Positions 5,254 to 6,134 of a stretch of DNA of 6,134 bases are shown here, piece after piece. Below the pieces are notes generated by a model, which was not told the DNA's origin, did no database searches, and saw nothing but the letters and a program-made list of their open reading frames with translations. Position 1 is the stretch's first letter. Each line of letters opens with the position of its first letter. Where the stretch lies: positions 1 through 6,134 of the forward strand of contig JAUSIJ010000028.1 in the NCBI GenBank assembly GCA_030647855.1, written 5' to 3'. The position numbers and the translations under genes were made by a program. This DNA comes from a bacterium. Lineage in GTDB: Bacteria; Patescibacteriota; Minisyncoccia; Phycocordibacterales; JAUSIJ01.

Positions 5254-6134
5254 ATGGAACCATCACCACAAAAAAAGAAAATTCTCTACGTAATTACCAA
5301 ATCGAACTGGGGCGGGGCACAGCGCTATGTTTTTGATCTAGCCACATCCCTTCCCAAGGATCGCTATGAAGTTAAAGTCGCTTTGGGAGGCAATGGACAG
5401 CTTGCAGAACGTCTGAGAGAAAACGGTGTGACAGTACTTTCGATTAAGAAACTAGAGCGCGATGTGCGAGCTCTCAAAGATCTCTTTGTGTTATGGGCGC
5501 TTTTCAGAGTTTTCAAAAAAGAAAAGCCGGATATCGTTCATCTCAACAGCTCTAAAATTGGGGGCTTGGGGGCTCTCGCCGCCCGCCTAGCTGGCGTCAA
5601 GAATATTCTTTTTACCGTTCATGGATTCGCCTTCAAGGAAGACCGCGCAGCGATAGCGAGGCTCTTCATTAAATTCCTAACCTGGCTGACGCTTGTTTTT
5701 ACTACTAAGAATATTTTTGTAACGAGAAGAGAACTTGTCGAGACGAACGGCTGGGCCTTGATGGGAAACAAAAACATACTCATTCACAATGGCATTTCTT
5801 CTCCGCGCTATTTAAGCAGAGAGGAGGCTCGAAAAAAAATACTGGGCTTTCTCGGCATTGATGAAGTACCGCCCGATACCCTACTTATCGGCACCATTGG
5901 TGAGCTGACGCGGAATAAGGGCTACGGGTATGCTCTAGACGCTATGGTAGACTGCCCTCGCTCTTTTCTCGCCATTATCGGTGAGGGTGAGGAAAAAACC
6001 GATCTGCTATCAAAATTGGCGGCGAAAGGTCTCGGCAGCAAAGTATTTCTTGTCGGCTTCATTCCTGAGGCATATGCCCTCATCACAGCCTTCGATATTT
6101 TTCTCATTTCGTCAGTCAAAGAAGGATTCCCCTA
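5254..6134 (+). CDS. GT4-family glycosyltransferase (partial, 3' end outside window)
   Basis: This retaining, GT-B fold enzyme would add a sugar from a nucleotide donor to a growing surface glycan at the cytoplasmic membrane face. The 293 visible codons contain no stop. The N-terminal domain has ILYVITKSNWGGAQRYV (10-26; the GGA-Q/E pattern of family 4), VHLNSSKIGGLGALAAR (95-111) and TVHGFAF (121-127). IHNGI (177-181) leads into the C-terminal donor-binding domain with IGTIGELTRNKG (212-223, containing Arg220/Lys222 of the phosphate-binding site), IIGEGEE (241-247) and VFLVGF (264-269). The sequence ends inside the EGFP motif (Glu290), so the second Glu of the EX7E motif is beyond the edge. 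The ATG at 5254 follows a palindrome-rich insert with no Shine-Dalgarno; the parallel start at 5054 supports it. It is transcribed away from the sugar transferase gene. Acceptor and donor sugars are unknown. Confidence 0.93.
   Translation, partial: MEPSPQKKKILYVITKSNWGGAQRYVFDLATSLPKDRYEVKVALGGNGQLAERLRENGVTVLSIKKLERDVRALKDLFVLWALFRVFKKEKPDIVHLNSSKIGGLGALAARLAGVKNILFTVHGFAFKEDRAAIARLFIKFLTWLTLVFTTKNIFVTRRELVETNGWALMGNKNILIHNGISSPRYLSREEARKKILGFLGIDEVPPDTLLIGTIGELTRNKGYGYALDAMVDCPRSFLAIIGEGEEKTDLLSKLAAKGLGSKVFLVGFIPEAYALITAFDIFLISSVKEGFP

Noticed and set aside
5922..6119. Minus-strand open frame within the GT4 gene
   Set aside because: It is antisense to the donor-binding domain with its GELTRNKG and GEGEE motifs and shows no domain of its own.

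Overview
The window reads as part of a Patescibacteria (Candidate Phyla Radiation) genome, most likely in the Parcubacteria group. The best clue is the 5' end of a 16S rRNA gene on the minus strand, with the GCGGCGTGGATAAGGCATGC signature and an A at E. coli position 21. Compact gene spacing, starts without Shine-Dalgarno sequences and short SecD and SecF proteins fit this. TGA is used as a normal stop in the ATGA overlap near 3591, so the TGA=Gly code of Gracilibacteria/Absconditabacteria does not apply. The exact lineage is an inference.

Layout. 1-296: 16S rRNA 5' domain (minus strand, running off the left edge). 297-465: rRNA leader and promoter, with a consensus -35/-10 pair, a boxA-like sequence and two hairpins. 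The second hairpin has a UUCG tetraloop, is followed by six U and abuts the mature 16S start. 466-2653: secF and secD (minus strand, one base apart). 2654-2694: short gap with a 9-bp inverted repeat that begins inside the last codons of the next gene. 2695-4928: NAD-dependent sugar epimerase and polyprenyl-phosphate sugar-1-phosphate transferase (minus strand, ATGA overlap). 4929-5253: divergent region with candidate promoters, the broken start of a GT4 glycosyltransferase gene and a GC-rich palindrome-rich insert. 5254-6134: an intact GT4 glycosyltransferase start on the plus strand, running off the right edge.

How it fits together. The right half is a surface-glycan locus. The membrane transferase loads the first sugar phosphate on the lipid carrier, the epimerase supplies a UDP-sugar, and the GT4 enzyme extends the chain. 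The left half holds the proton-driven SecDF accessory of the Sec translocon and the rRNA gene. All minus-strand genes run in the same direction towards the 16S gene, and no convincing terminator separates secF from the rRNA promoter.

The most unusual part is 5054-5253. About 60 bp of a second, diverged copy of the glycosyltransferase start is cut off after the conserved SNWG motif. It is followed by about 125 bp at roughly two-thirds G+C carrying perfect inverted repeats, and then the intact gene begins. This looks like a mobile or recombinational repeat that has broken one of two paralogous glycosyltransferase starts.
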